Source of the DNA: Galbula dea
Taxonomy: Eukaryota; Chordata; Aves; Piciformes; Galbulidae
DNA length: 64,000 nucleotides
NCBI GenBank assembly: GCA_013399015.1
Contig: VWZX01006239.1
Coordinates: 122,629 to 186,628 of the forward strand
Direction of reading: 5' to 3'
A program made the position numbers and the translations under genes. The notes below the pieces were generated by a model. The model did not search any database, was not told the DNA's origin, and worked only from the letters and a program-made list of their open reading frames with translations. Shown here piece by piece: positions 23,715-35,994 of this stretch (position 1 is the stretch's first letter; the number at the start of each line of letters is the position of its first letter).

Positions 23715-25319
23715 ACAAATTTCTTTGCTTCCTGACATGCAGCCTGCACTGTCCCCCACACTCACCCAGAAATAACTCAAGCAGTTTCACCAACTCATGC
23801 TCTGCTCATGATCATACAATTGGGTAGATTTTCACCACCACCCCCCCCAAAACAAAAAATTTGTTATAAATTTATTGCAGTCTAACTCATCAGTCACACC
23901 AATCCCTTCCTTCCTTCCTCCTTCCTCAGATGTCCTGCATCAAAAAAAAGTCATCAAAAAAAGTCCTTCTTCACTAGAGCTTGTCAGCTGTGAGCTCTGT
24001 CTCTGTTTTCCTGCTCTTAAGCAGCAGATCTTCATATCTCTAAGGAAAAGACTGCACAACTAACAGCCTATACTTTTCATCCATCCATAAATGCAGAGCT
24101 GGCATCCTTGTGGGATGTTTTATTATGCATATTCTGCCTAATATTTTCATATATTCAGATGGTCTCTATTATTTCTTCTTATGGGGAAAAAATATTGTAG
24201 AAACAGAAGGCTTTTCTCTTAATCCTCTGGACTAAGCTAAGGTTATCTTTGGGATTTGACCAGAAAGGTTTTTTGGTTTTATTCACTCCTATCTTCCATG
24301 GCGTCCTAGGATCTATGTGTTTTCTTGTAAAGAAAAAGTCTCAGACTCACTGTAGGAAGTATGGAGCCTCTCTTCAGCTAGGGGTCATGGAAAACACAGG
24401 TTCCAGCCACTAGTTTAATGTTATGTCCTAACTAGCATTTTCTTTACAAAGAAAATTGGTTGTTGAGTGTTATATATAACAGTCCCACTGCTGCAACCAG
24501 AGGAAAACACGAAAAAATAATGTTGGTTTATCAGTCTATTCCAGTTTTACATGCTTTAGTTTGCTCATTTAGACAGCACTGTCAGAATGGTGGCTTTCTG
24601 GACATAGTTATGTATTTAATCCTTGTGATTAACATTTTGTTCTTTTGCCTTCCTGAACTCTCAAAGAGTTATGTTTGGCAGCATAACTTCTCATGTCTAG
24701 TGGTCTCTTCATAAATACAGCAGCTCAGAAATGTTCACCAAAACAATTTGATATGAAACATTTCTTTTCTCTTTGGGCAGAAAATTCTGTCTTAGTGAGG
24801 GCCTGTTCTGGAATTTCATTAATGACTACCAAAAGAAAGAGGGACTGTCAAAACCTTTCCAACTGAGACTGTATGTCATGGAAGCATGAGTTACATTAGA
24901 ACAGTTTCTTAGACTTACAAATCATCATTTCCTGCCTAGTTGCTGACTGGTTCTTTTTTAACAGATAAGACTAAGATATGCCATATATGACAATCTGCAC
25001 AGTTTAATGTCAGTGAACATCAATAACCCATCCAGAGACTAATAATAAATGCAAATATTGTATCTCAGAAGAAGTATTTTTGTTTTCCATATAAAGGGGT
25101 AGATAGTAACTGAATACTTTTAAGTAACTATCTCCTTTCCCTCTTGAGGCCCAGTGGAGCTGGAATCACTATATAATCCTGTATGTCTAAAAAACCAGAG
25201 ATTTATTTTATTTATTTGATTGAAAAATCTGGATGCTCATAGATTTGTCTAAATTCTGTGAAGATATTATGAGATGTCGAAAAAATAAGAGGGTAACTGC
25301 ATAGCAGGAAGAGACCAGA

Positions 25320-25403
25320 CTGCAAGGTTCAAGCAAACAATCATTTGAGCTTCACTTAAAGGTTTAACTGCAAGGCTCAAGCTAAAAATTAATTTGAGCT
25401 TCA
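25320..25403. repeat. Imperfect duplication, offset 48
   Basis: CTGCAAGGTTCAAGC...TTTGAGCTTCA at 25320-25354 is repeated with several changes (CTGCAAGGCTCAAGC...TTTGAGCTTCA) at 25368-25403. An old local duplication. Confidence 0.7.
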
Positions 25404-26784
25404 GTCGCAGATCTAATACAGTACTATTGTAGGTTTTCATGGACACCATGGAAGAAGGAATGCACTACTGCAACTAAAGACCAAGACTATACCTGAGAAG
25501 CACACTAAACCTTATACATCTGACAGTTAATCACCTGAGGTTGCAAACTTAGAGCAGGTAAGGGGTCTCTGTCCCAGAAAAGTGACCTTGGCTGGTGTTC
25601 TGATCAAGGGGAAATGTCTCCATACAGGCAAGATGTAACATTGAAGAGGTGATTCCTCCTTCCTAACCCACATCCTAGGTTTTTTATCCTCTGATTTATG
25701 TGACTGTGGGCAAGACTATGCCTGAGTGGATTACACTGTCTGCAATATTTATCTTTGGCAATGTAGTGGAGTTTTCCTTTATCTTTCTATGTTCATCCAT
25801 GGGTGAGATTCCCTTCTGTGTGTTCTTGCTTTTTCTTCTCTTTTTGCTGATCTTGTGATTGTCTGGATATGCAGGGTTGTCAGCTGAAACCCTCCAGCTT
25901 CTCTTTATCTTACTTTCTCAGGCAAGTGAATAGTGCTTTGAATTGAGACTCAGGACATATTGATTGCTGAGGGATTTCAAGGTTCAGGTCAGGCTTTGAT
26001 TCTTTGAAGGATGCAGCACTGCCCTGTTTGGTCTATGGCTTATAGACAACTTGGGGCTGAGCTATCTACGTATCCCCCCATGAGTCATCTCTGCCTAGAT
26101 AGTGCCTCAAGGCAATCCAAGGCTGGGTTGCTTTGACAACCCACTGTGAGTTGCCTGCATGCACTAGACATTACCAAAAGTTGCTCATGAACTATAAGCC
26201 AGACAATCCATACACTCTGTTGCCTTTGCATCTGCTGACTTCACTGGGAATGACTTGGAACCTGAGCTGCTGAAAGAAGGATCACCCTATGGTTTTTGAG
26301 TCAGGCTTGGAGGGGATTGCAAATTCTAAAAGTTACATAAAACAAGATCATTCTTTCAAATGCATGACCCCAGCAGAAGTATCTAAACTCATAAGTTATC
26401 TCTTAGGCCTTCTATATAATGGGAGAATTGGATGCCTCTGTATGGGATCCCTGAAAGGTAATATATTCTGTAGAGCATCCTCTAGTCCCCTCACTTGGTG
26501 AATATATGGTGAGACAGCATAGAAGCCTAAAGCTCAGGTTTTATCTTTGAATATTTCCCTATGAAGACTCATATAGGAAAGTATATTATTCCTACTATGG
26601 CCTCCTGAAAGCAGGTGTCTGTTTCCTTCTTTTTAGTGTCTTGAATTCTCCACTGGAGTAGGAACCATGGCTGTTGGAATAGGAAGGTTATATTCATTTC
26701 ATCTGGTATGCTGTAATCTACAAGTTGCAGCACTGAATCAGGAAACACTAAGGGATGATTCATTCTGCATCTTCTGCAAGGAGA

Positions 26785-26847
26785 TATTATGGACAATGAG
26801 TCATGAGGTAGGGACAATGAGTATTATGGACACTGAGTCATAAGATA
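26785..26847. repeat. Tandem duplication, period 37
   Basis: TATTATGGACAATGAGTCAT at 26785 recurs as TATTATGGACACTGAGTCAT at 26822. Each copy carries an AP-1-like TGAGTCA, in a 26-base core; GGGACAATGAG sits between the copies. Confidence 0.8.
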
Positions 26848-28317
26848 ACCTGCAAAAACTGTATATTTTAGGAGAAGGAGGATCTCTGTATTTCAGCTGT
26901 GGTATAGCCTCTGTTGCATTGTCTTCCTGGTTCAGAGCTTTCAGTTCTTTGCTACATCTCAGGAGAGTACTATTGGGTAGAAAATTCAACAAAATTTGAT
27001 AGAAGCCTTTAATTGGATTATTGTTTACCCAGCTGGGCTAAAGAAAATGCCAGTTGCCTTCTTTGCAGGTAAGGAAAACAGTTGAGGCTGTTTTCTTCAG
27101 GAAGACTGAAACTAGTCTCAGTTTTCCTTAATGAGTACTCTAAGCAGAAAGGGAAATTCCTGCTCCAGTATTTTTAAAATAAAGTGGAGGCTGTAATTGC
27201 ATTTTTGAGAAATTTTGATTTTGTTGGTGCTCCTGTGTTTATGGAATGGGCTATGCAGGGAACAGAGGCAGACAGTTGTACAGCTTCTTGATCCTGATTA
27301 GGTAAGTGATAAATTGGGAGGATAATTTTGCCTGTGATGTCTCAGGCAAAATGACTTTACTGTAAATATTAAAGATAGAACTGGTAGGTATTTATATGGC
27401 ATTTCTATTTTGCAAATTGCTTTCCAGCTTAAGGCCATCTTCTGCATCACACTTGCTCAGAGATCTGTCAAACAGTATTAGAAATTATCTGTGAGTGCTC
27501 TTCATGACTTCCTTTTTTGTTATTTGCTTATCATCCAGTTTTGAGACTTGAGCCAGTAAAATCTTAAAGCTATCCATTGTGCTTATGACAAAGTTAAGGG
27601 TAGCTAAAACACTGGGGCCCAATTATCAGCATGTGCTGATAATTGTTTTTATTTTATTTTCTTTTATTTTATTTGTTGTAATTCCTGGGATCACAAAATC
27701 AACAATTTACACTCAGTTACAGAGGGAGTGGTAATGGTACACCAAAACTGGTTATGCTTAGCTGTTAACAAACCCCTTGCTGGAGCCAAAGAAAGGGCAC
27801 GAAACTAATTCAACAAATAACATTGTTTTCTGGAAATTGCAAAGTTTGGTGACCAGTGAATTCATCAACTGGAAATGTTTACTAGCTGTTGCCAAAGCAT
27901 AAGCTTAGTGAATGCCTGGTATGTATTTGCAAATAGATGCATCCATTTCCAAAAAAACACATATCTCCAGTTGCCCATTAACATGAGCTTAATAAAAACA
28001 AATTGCCAACGGCATACTAATGGGAGTCTTAAAACTGTTTACTCAGTATGATTTAGACTTTTCATCAATCTGCATTGTCAGATGTATTGTATGTGTGCTA
28101 AATGATAACCAAATGAATAGTACAGCTTGTGCTCTATGTTACTTAAAGGCCCTGTTGTTCATTAGTTAATAATTTGTTCTCATTTTGAGCACTTTGGATG
28201 TTCTGGGGGGAAAGTGACTTTGTAAATTTCCCAAAGTTAAGGGGTTGCCTGTTCTAGCAACTCTCCTCTTAGCTCCAGGAAACTTCACTGAAGTTTTCTT
28301 CCTGTGATGTCTTGGAC

Positions 28318-28494
28318 TCTTTTCTTTTCTTTTCTTTTCTTTTCTTTTCTTTTCTTTTCTTTTCTTTTCTTTTCTTTTCTTTTCTTTTCTTTTCTTTTCT
28401 TTTCTTTTCTTTNTTTCCTTTCCTTTCCTTTCCTTTCCTTTCCTTTCCTTTCCTTTCCTTTCCTTTCCTTTCCTTTCCTTTCCTTTCCTTTCCC
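28318..28494. repeat. Compound pentanucleotide microsatellite (TTTTC)n-(TTTCC)n
   Basis: About 18 pure TTTTC units (28321-28412), one undetermined base at 28413, then about 16 pure TTTCC units (28414-28493). The two arrays differ by one T-to-C change per unit. One strand is wholly pyrimidine for about 175 bases, apart from the N. The open frames across it are artefacts of the repeat. Confidence 0.97.
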
Positions 28495-29395
28495 CTTCTA
28501 CTGTGGGAGTCTTCCACTGAGACTTGTGAATCCCTCTTGTGAAGTACAATGATCAGTACTATGTATTTGATGGAGAGATTTAAGGATCTGTGTTAGGTTG
28601 CTATGTATTTCTTGTAAGATTAGAAAAATATAGTTTTAGCTTATCTGAAATCATGAAATCATGAAGAGGAGCTTCTATTTCTTCAATTCAATAAAACAAG
28701 AAGAGAAATAGCAATAAAATCCCAGGGCTTTCTAGAGAAAACCTTTGTGTGCAAAGCTCTGAACAATACATATTCCCTGCTAATGTATGGCAAAAGCTTA
28801 TAGAAATGCAAATTTGTTCTTGTTAGATGCTCTGGTCAAGATCCAACAGCATCTTACTGTAAGTAACATAGCTACCAGTAGATAAATGAGATGCAGAGCA
28901 ATATCATAACATCAAGGAGTCCTGTGAGATCTTTACCATGTGCCATTGAGGGCCATTACTCACATCAGCTATTCAAAACATTATATTATTCATATTTAAA
29001 TTATATTGTTTATATTTATAATATTATCTTAGCTTTTACCAAACCTGAGTGAAACGTGACAACTGCAGACAGTGCAACAGAAGTGAGAAACCTCAACAGA
29101 TCTGACTAATAGTTCACAAGATTCCAGCAGGCATTGCCCTTTGTGCCACATTCACTAATGCATCCACTGTGCAGCACATTAATCACATTAGATTATGCAT
29201 CAGTCCAAATCTAGTGCCTCAAAAGTTTATTTTTACAAGCAGGCTTTGGAAGGGGACTAATGACCTTCTTTAGCTTCTTCTAGAGAAGTTATATGAGGGC
29301 ACAGATCTGTATTATGGGACTATTATGGCAGAAGTCCTTTCCTTATATCATAAACTGGGTTGGAAAAAAATCCCAGACTAACCTGAAGATCACAG
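28495..29395. other. Unique AT-rich region
   Basis: No gene recognised. About 29110-29240 carries dense homeodomain/POU-like words (ATTAATCACATTAGATTATG, then CATCAGTCCAAATC) with moderate base complexity, and could be a conserved noncoding element. Confidence 0.45.
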
Positions 29396-29605
29396 AAGCA
29401 TAGCATCATGGAATCACAGAACAGCTTGGGGTGGAATTCATCTTTAAATATCATCTAGTCCAACACATCTGCCATGAGAAGGGACACCTTTCATTAGATC
29501 AGGCTGCTGAAAGCCTCATCCTACCTGACCTTGAACACTTCTGGGGATGGGGAATGCACAACTTCTCTGGGTAACCTGTTCCAATGTCTCATCACATTTG
29601 TGATC
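29396..29605 (-). mobile_element. CR1 LINE 3' fragment
   Basis: Plus strand reads CATGGAATCACAGAACAGC, TATCATCTAGTCCAACACAT, CTGCCATGAGAAGGGACACC, ATTAGATCAGGCTGCTGAAA and ACTTCTCTGGGTAACCTGTT: a reverse-complemented CR1 3' end of the subfamily with a CTGCCATG..AGGGACACC 3' UTR. The same subfamily is seen at 41911. Confidence 0.9.
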
Positions 29606-29780
29606 AAGGGTAGGTCCCTCAGCTTGCCCTCAAGTGCCATGTGCACTGGTCTGTCACCATCTCAAAGACCCTGGGCTAGGCCCACACCCAACCCATCAGT
29701 GTTCTTCCTGGACTGAGGAGAACAGGAGGAATCAGAGGAGGCCAGACATAGTTGCCAACATACCGAATAAGATACTAAAA
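29606..29780. other. GC-richer spacer
   Basis: Between the CR1 copy and the candidate retrocopy. Not recognised; it may be part of another old repeat. Confidence 0.4.
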
Positions 29781-29783
29781 TTT

Positions 29784-30910
29784 GGGGTTTTGTTTTTTTG
29801 TTGGTTGGTTGGGTGGGTTGGGTTTTTTAGAAAAAACCAAATTGTTTATTGCCCAAGCTTGAAAAGAACTCCTAATAAAGCAGCCAGAAGGAATCTTAAC
29901 ACTGGAGGCCACTGTTTCTTCCTGGGAGCACTGTGGAGGGTCTGGGTTCATCTTCAACCAGTGCTGGGCGGTCTTCTCATCGTCAGATGGAAAAAACTCC
30001 ATCTTCAGGCTCCAGGGACCTCTGTAGTTGTCTGGAGTATGTCTCCTATTGCCCTGAAGTAGAAGACTAGCAGAAGCCAAGTCATCCCCATTTCTTGGGG
30101 CTCAGGGCAGACAGATGTCACCCCTTCAAGAGGGGTGGGGAAAGGAGATGGAAAGAAGGACTTATACCACCTGTGACAATCAACAAAATAGCTGCTGATT
30201 GCCAGGAAATGTTATAGGTGAGCCTTCAGGATGGCTAGGTGCTGAGGCTGGGCCTCCCAGCTAATGTCAGAAACAGAAGCCTGGCCAATGATAGACAAGT
30301 GGCTGGGCACTCCTGTGACACTGGTGCTAGGACATCATGGAGGGGAGGCCTGGCATAGTGTGGTGGAGCCGTGGTAGAGGTAGATCCACTTCCACCAGCT
30401 CTTCTTGACCTGCAGGTCTCCATCCGTCTCCATGGGCTCCACACCATTGCTACCATACAGCTGATAGTGCCCCACCTCTGGCACCACCTCCTCTTCTTTC
30501 TTCAGCCACATCTCTGCTCTCCCATGCAAAGGTGGGAAGCCACCCACCTTGCTACCCTTGGATCCCTTGCTACCAAGTGTGCTTGGAATCTGAGGGCCTC
30601 AAAGCTCAGCAAGTAGTGGGCCAGCTGATAGGGCACTGTATTTATAGGATCCAGGATAGAAAGCAGTGAGGTAACTCATGACATCAAGAGTCCATAGTGA
30701 TGGCAATGCATGTGACCAAATATGGCTGTTCTGGGAGATGTTGAATCTGTGGCCTGAAAGATGTCCTCTTGTTAGAAGAAGAGGGTTGAGGAGACTGAGA
30801 GACCCTTTCCTGGGCATCTCTCCCTTGTGCCATTCTGCTGCACCTTGAGCATGGGCACTGAACTCCACACTTCTCCTCATGTGCTGTGGACTCCAGCCCC
30901 CTCCTCATCT
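29784..30910 (-). pseudogene. Candidate processed pseudogene or unclassified retroelement
   Basis: A roughly 1.1-kb GC-richer block whose minus strand ends like an mRNA: an AATAAA at 29850-29845 followed within about 15-60 bases by an A/C-rich stretch (T/G-rich on plus, 29784-29836) that could be a decayed poly-A tail. Upstream, minus-strand segments look coding but are in different frames and hold stops. One (about 30547-30338) includes WLKKEEEVVPEVGHYQLYG and VKKSWWKWIYLYHG; another (about 30080-29850) includes LKMEFFPSDDEKTAQHWLK. I do not recognise the parent protein. No introns or splice signals are apparent. An ERV interior is the main alternative. Confidence 0.35.
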
Positions 30911-33044
30911 CATGCCTGGGATCCCCTCAACAAGTTGGTGACAATAACATTCCAGGAGGGTCGAGTATCCTTATTGACCTCATACTGAGCCAGGTCCCTG
31001 CAAGTAATAATTCTGATTTCACATAAAGTGTAGCATATTGGAAACATTCTTCATAACTAGACTTTGATTTATGCCACTGGCAATGTGCTCTCTTCCAGCA
31101 TCCAGTTATTAGCAAATAGTTAATGGTTAAAAATGTCCTGAAACCAGACAGCTAAATCCATTCATTAACTGTCTTTATGTACGTGTGAGACAGTACTGTC
31201 AAGGGAATCATAATTTAGTTCTGAGGATGTTTCAGGCAATAGGGTTCTCTTAATGAATATGCATCTCCACTTGCTTTTGAATGGTAGATTTTATTAACTT
31301 CTTACATCTATTTTCCCCTCTTGATGGCTTCTGAATTTGAGAGAAGGAAAGATAATATTCTTCTGTGTTTGCTAGGAGTTTTGAAGCATGACCATTGTTT
31401 ATTCCTAATGCCTTATAAGTGCTGGACTTAATGCTGTCTTTGCTCATTAACTTCATGACTCCACTTGTCCTCAAAAAACTTGTCTTGCCAAGAAAATCTC
31501 TCTCTCTTAATAAGGTGGTAGAAGCAACAGAACTACTAAATGAATTCAAGGAAATTTTCCATGTAGGCCTTCTCACCTTCTGAAAGATGACAAGGCTAGA
31601 AGGAAAAGGAAGGTCTTATTCCCAGCTTATATGGAAAAGAGGGAAGGAAACATGGTGCCAGTGGTAAAAAGCTGTCTACAATAGAGGGAGTTGTGGCCTC
31701 AGGGGAAGAGGTATGTACATGCTGCATGAGAAGACAGCTTTCATGGACATGAAGTGGTTACATAATATGATGAAATCTAGAGAGGCAGAGCTTTAGGGCA
31801 CAATCATTCTCTACTAGCAAAATGATCATTCATGCAAAAAACATTGCCAAACAACAAATTAATCCAACAGGAATAGAAATGGCAGCTGTAAAGAAAAAAA
31901 AAGCCATACTCAGCATTAAGTCTATTCTGCCTGATAACTGTGTGTGAGGAGTATTTCCATTCAACAAAGTAAGCAATGCAACCTTAAACCAGGTGCAGGA
32001 AAACACTGGGAAGATTTCTCCCTCTAAAATTTTATGTTGTCTTCTGTATTTTTAACCCAATTTCCTAAGAGAGTAATATTTACTGTGGTAGTCCTGGCAG
32101 GATGCTCATCCATCCATCCATTTCATGAATTTTCCTTCTCTTTCCAAAGCCTTTAGGACTTATTATCAAATTTGAAGGCAGGGTAGAAGCCTTACAACTC
32201 TGTAAATTGTGGGCCAAGGAGATCTACCCTTCCACTGGACAGAAAACAGGTAGAACTCACTGTTTATGCTGGTGTTTGACATAAACCAGCTTAGTCATGT
32301 CATTTAGTGTTTTTTGTATATCAAATTAAGTCTATATCCATTACCTCCATGCACACTATTGAGGTGGTCTAGACTGCTGGACGTCCAGGATGGTGGGGAT
32401 GATTTTTAGGGGAGAAAAATCAAAAATTTCTCATATAGAGCAGTAACCTTATCAAAGTGTCTAGTGCTGTATGCTGCTTTTCCAAGCATTTGCATCAATT
32501 AGTGTTTCCAGGGCCAAAAAGAAATCTGCTGCTGGTGTATGAACCAACAGGAAGAAATACAAGAGGTAAAGAGGGCAGTGTCAAGTTGTAGTTTCTTGAA
32601 TATATTTCCAGAAACAGATAAACACTAGTCCCTCAACAGCACCTGCTAGACATCAAAGTCCCTTCAGAAATAGTTTCTCTTTATTTACCATCCTCCTTGT
32701 TTTCATATGTCTAATAAAGAATCTGTTCTTAGCTTTAGGTGACTAACTTGAATTTATTTTGTTTTCACATACAGCTTTTTTTATCAGTTGTTTTTTTTTT
32801 ATTCCATGTGTACTGTGAGGGATGTTTCATATGTTTAATTTATTTTTATATATGTTCACCTCTCTGTTTTCATCTCATCTGTTCAGTGAACCACACAGTA
32901 CCTATTCTTTTAGTATTTAATTGATTAAATCTATTTTTTAAAAAACCATAGCTATAAGCATGAAAGCTACCTACATTTTACAATAACTTTAACACAGGAA
33001 TATATGACAGAAGCTAAATGTTTGATATGTTTAGAAGTTAAAAA
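30911..33044. other. Unique AT-rich region
   Basis: No gene recognised. A short CCAT run near 32109-32122 and ordinary A- and T-rich tracts. Confidence 0.5.
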
Positions 33045-33190
33045 TGTTTAAGAGTTTCTTCACACAGAGGGTGGTGAGGCACTGGAACAGGTTGCCCAGA
33101 GAGGTTGTGGCTGCCCCATCCCCAGCAGTGTTCAAGGCCAGGCTGGATGTGGCCCTGGGCAACCTGGTCTAGTGTGTGGGTTGGAATGAG
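33045..33190 (+). mobile_element. CR1 LINE 3' fragment, lacking its tail
   Basis: Plus-strand CR1: AGAGTTTCTTCACACAGAGG, GTGGTGAGGCACTGGAACAG, GTTGCCCAGAGAGGTTGTGG, then TTCAAGGCCAGGCTGGATGT and CCTGGTCTAGTGTGTGGGTT. It stops at GGAATGAG, just before the expected GATGATCTT block and tail, where another CR1 in the opposite orientation begins. Confidence 0.93.
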
Positions 33191-33290
33191 ATCATAGAAT
33201 CACAGAATCATAGAATATTAGGAGTTGGAAGAGACCTCGAAAGATCATCTAGTCCAACCCCCCTGCCACAGCAGGATTCCCTAGATCAGG
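33191..33290 (-). mobile_element. CR1 LINE 3' end inserted against the preceding copy
   Basis: Plus strand reads ATCATAGAATCACAGAATCA, then TTAGGAGTTGGAAGAGACCT and CCCTGCCACAGCAGGATTCC. It is reverse-complemented, carries three tail repeats, and is of the same subfamily and nearly the same truncation as 8912-9014. A short AATGA occurs on both sides (33185-33189 and 33293-33297), which may or may not be a target duplication. Confidence 0.94.
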
Positions 33291-34489
33291 TAAATGACTA
33301 CCTTATTATAGCTTTCCTTCAAATTACTCACTTTTTAAATGCTCTAGTGGTTTTCAGTAACATGTTCTGGTTCATAAGGGTACTTAGTGACTGGAATAAC
33401 ATATGTGATGATGCAGTGGTAGAAGAAAAGTGTGAGCTTTAAATGTTCTGAAAGCAAATCGAGAAAGGTGGATGATTTACAGTGACCAGCAGAAGGCTCA
33501 CAGTCTGAAGCTGCAAAAGAGGGTAAGAAACATAGAAGGTTAGTGAAAGGTGAAACTGCTTTCTGTTTCTATCTAATTTATTGAAAATAAGATGGCTTGA
33601 AGCCAACAGGTCTTAAATTTCTAATGCACTCACACATCTGTACTGCTTGAAAAAGGGGCAGCATCTCACAGAGAAAGTCTTTTAGCTGAAGTGGTTCTAT
33701 CTAGTAATACAGACTTGCACTTGCACTGTGGAGATTCTCCTTAACACAGTCTTCACTTTGCTAATGAGATCTAACCTAGATTTTCTTAAGGAAGGTTTTT
33801 CAGTGCTACTTTGCTATTACTGAAATTCATAGTATCAAACTCTGCACACTTTAAAAGTCATTTTATCTAGTCAGATGGGGCTGATTCTCATTAACATAAG
33901 TATTACTTCAGTGGAAATAGATTTTATGGTCCTGAATAACCTGTGTACCTCCAAAAAACCCAGACCAAATCAGGTGAAAATGAATATTGAAACATTCTCC
34001 CTTCATTTGGGAAGTGGCCAAAAGTTTCCATTTCTTCTTATCATATGCAAATGCTGTTAAGGTACAACTAATGAAATTAATTCTGGGCTATAGTGACCAA
34101 ACAAACAAACTTCCAAACCACTGTGTTTGCTTTTTGATATTTTACTTTTTGGAGGTTTTTTTCCCATGCAAAGTCTTGTCAGTCATCATTTTTCTGTAGT
34201 TTGTGCCATACTTGAGAAAGGCCAGCATTCTGTGCATAACTAGACCAGCACTGAAATTCAAATTCACAATGAACTTAAAATTAATTTTGGCACTGAGTCA
34301 TAAGGAGGTAAGATTTCATTTGCAATAGAAGAAGGGACTTCTCAAAGACTGCATATGCAGAAATTAACTTTTTGTACTTCAGTCAGATCTCAGGATCTGT
34401 ATACAAGGTGCTGAAAAAAAATTAAAGAGAAAAGATAATAGTCCAAATAGATGTAGCAGTTAGTGGTGGTTCTGAGAAGGACTCTAACT

Positions 34490-34503
34490 GTTGCCATGGT
34501 AAT
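34490..34503. promoter_or_regulatory. RFX-type X-box, one mismatch
   Basis: GTTGCCATGGTAAT matches the X-box consensus GTTGCCATGGTAAC except for the last base. It lies 21.9 kb from the other X-box. No associated promoter is visible. Confidence 0.3.
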
Positions 34504-35994
34504 ATTAAAATTTTCTGGCATTGAACATGATATATTATCATTAATTTTAGGTGCTGGTAAAAGTCCATTATGGTATCATTGGGATATAATCTGCATTCTT
34601 GGACAAGGTTTGCAATTAACTTTAACTGAGGGCATAGAGTAATTTGATGGAGGTCTGGTAGTTTTGCTGAAGTCTGATCAGTAAGAAGCAAGATGCTACC
34701 TCTAGGATTGCCAAGTTTAGTTTTCTATGCTGCCTTTTCATCCATGGAATGCAGCAACTGTGCCCTGCAATTGCAGTCTGGCTGTTCACAGGAAAAACAC
34801 AGAAACAGGACATTTTTTAGCAATGCAAGAGCCATTGTGTCACTGCAGACTTGTCAGACAATACAGTTTGTCTACAGATAGCTTTGCCTTAAGGTGAACC
34901 TAGCCTTAAAACAACAGAAAGCAACATTTCCTCTGCAAACCCAAAATACCCCTTGTGATTTTCTTGTTGCTGTGCAGTTTGCACTCTTCCTGACTTCAGT
35001 GGGATCGGTTTCTCTTGATGAGTCCTCTCATGACAGGCTTTCATTTCACCACATTAGATCTGTTTACCAGTTAAGCTTTCAGAGGTGGGGGTTTTTTGTT
35101 TTTGGTTTTTTTTTCTCTTGAGGCAGGAGGAACCTAGGATGAGAGAATATTAACTCTTGTTTGAGATTATCCACTTCACTGCGGAAGCTTACATAGCTCT
35201 AGAGAAAGTCAACTAAGCGAGAAAAAGAGAGAGAGAGAGAGGGAAGGACTGATGCTGTGAGATACAGAGAATGTTCACACTCCCTGACATGCAGTTGCAT
35301 TTAGGAATAGGTGAACTTCTCAGGATCAAATACAGTCATGATTGCTGAATGGACACAATAGAGTGAAATTTATGTGACCATCTTCATGGAGCACAGCTGT
35401 TTAGTAAACATGCCCTTAAAAGGTGGAGTTTTATATTTATCTGGGAACATGACACAGAAAGGATCAAAACAAATGGATTTCTAACTTCTAGTAAACTAAT
35501 TTAAAACTTAATAAACCTTCAAAGAGCTGAGTTTGGTGCATTTGGGCTGTCTAATTCTTTAGGCTTAGTGTTGGCTGTTTCTCAGTGTTTGTTGATTGCT
35601 GTAGCAGTCTGGCAATTTATCAAACATAAATACAGTGCAAAACATTCTTTAGAAGTTCACTGAAGAGTTGCTTCTGGTCCATTTTTATATGGTTTATTGA
35701 TATCCACATGATATTAATTTCTTTTTTCAAAAAATGCAGAGATTAGTGTGAGCTCTAATGAGGAGAAAATTTGTTCCACTTAAATTGCTTTGTCATTTGC
35801 ATCTGTACAGTGGAATCAGTTTTATTAACCTTGATGAATACTTAATAGCATACTACTTCATCAATCTTTGTTATTCTTGCACCCCATAGAAGCAGAGTTT
35901 CAATTGCTTTATATCACCTCCTCATAATATTGTACCTAATTCAATCTTCAGACAAGTGTATGAACTTAACCTATTATACTTTTCTTCCCTGCAG

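Larger units (their letters stand above)
23085..28317. other. Mostly unique region
   Basis: No confirmed gene. It holds a candidate exon at 23485-23543, three small tandem duplications (23671-23714, 25320-25403, 26785-26847), a (TTTTA)n-like run near 27645-27675, and a weak 36-base splice-bracketed stretch at 27033-27068. Confidence 0.5.

Noticed and set aside
27033..27068. 36-base splice-bracketed stretch
   Set aside because: Weak acceptor and very short; typical chance microexon-like pattern.
28166..28552. Open frames of 76-127 codons on both strands across the pentamer tract
   Set aside because: A pure 5-base repeat without stop codons is open in several frames; the peptides are simple K/R/E or F/L/S/P repeats.
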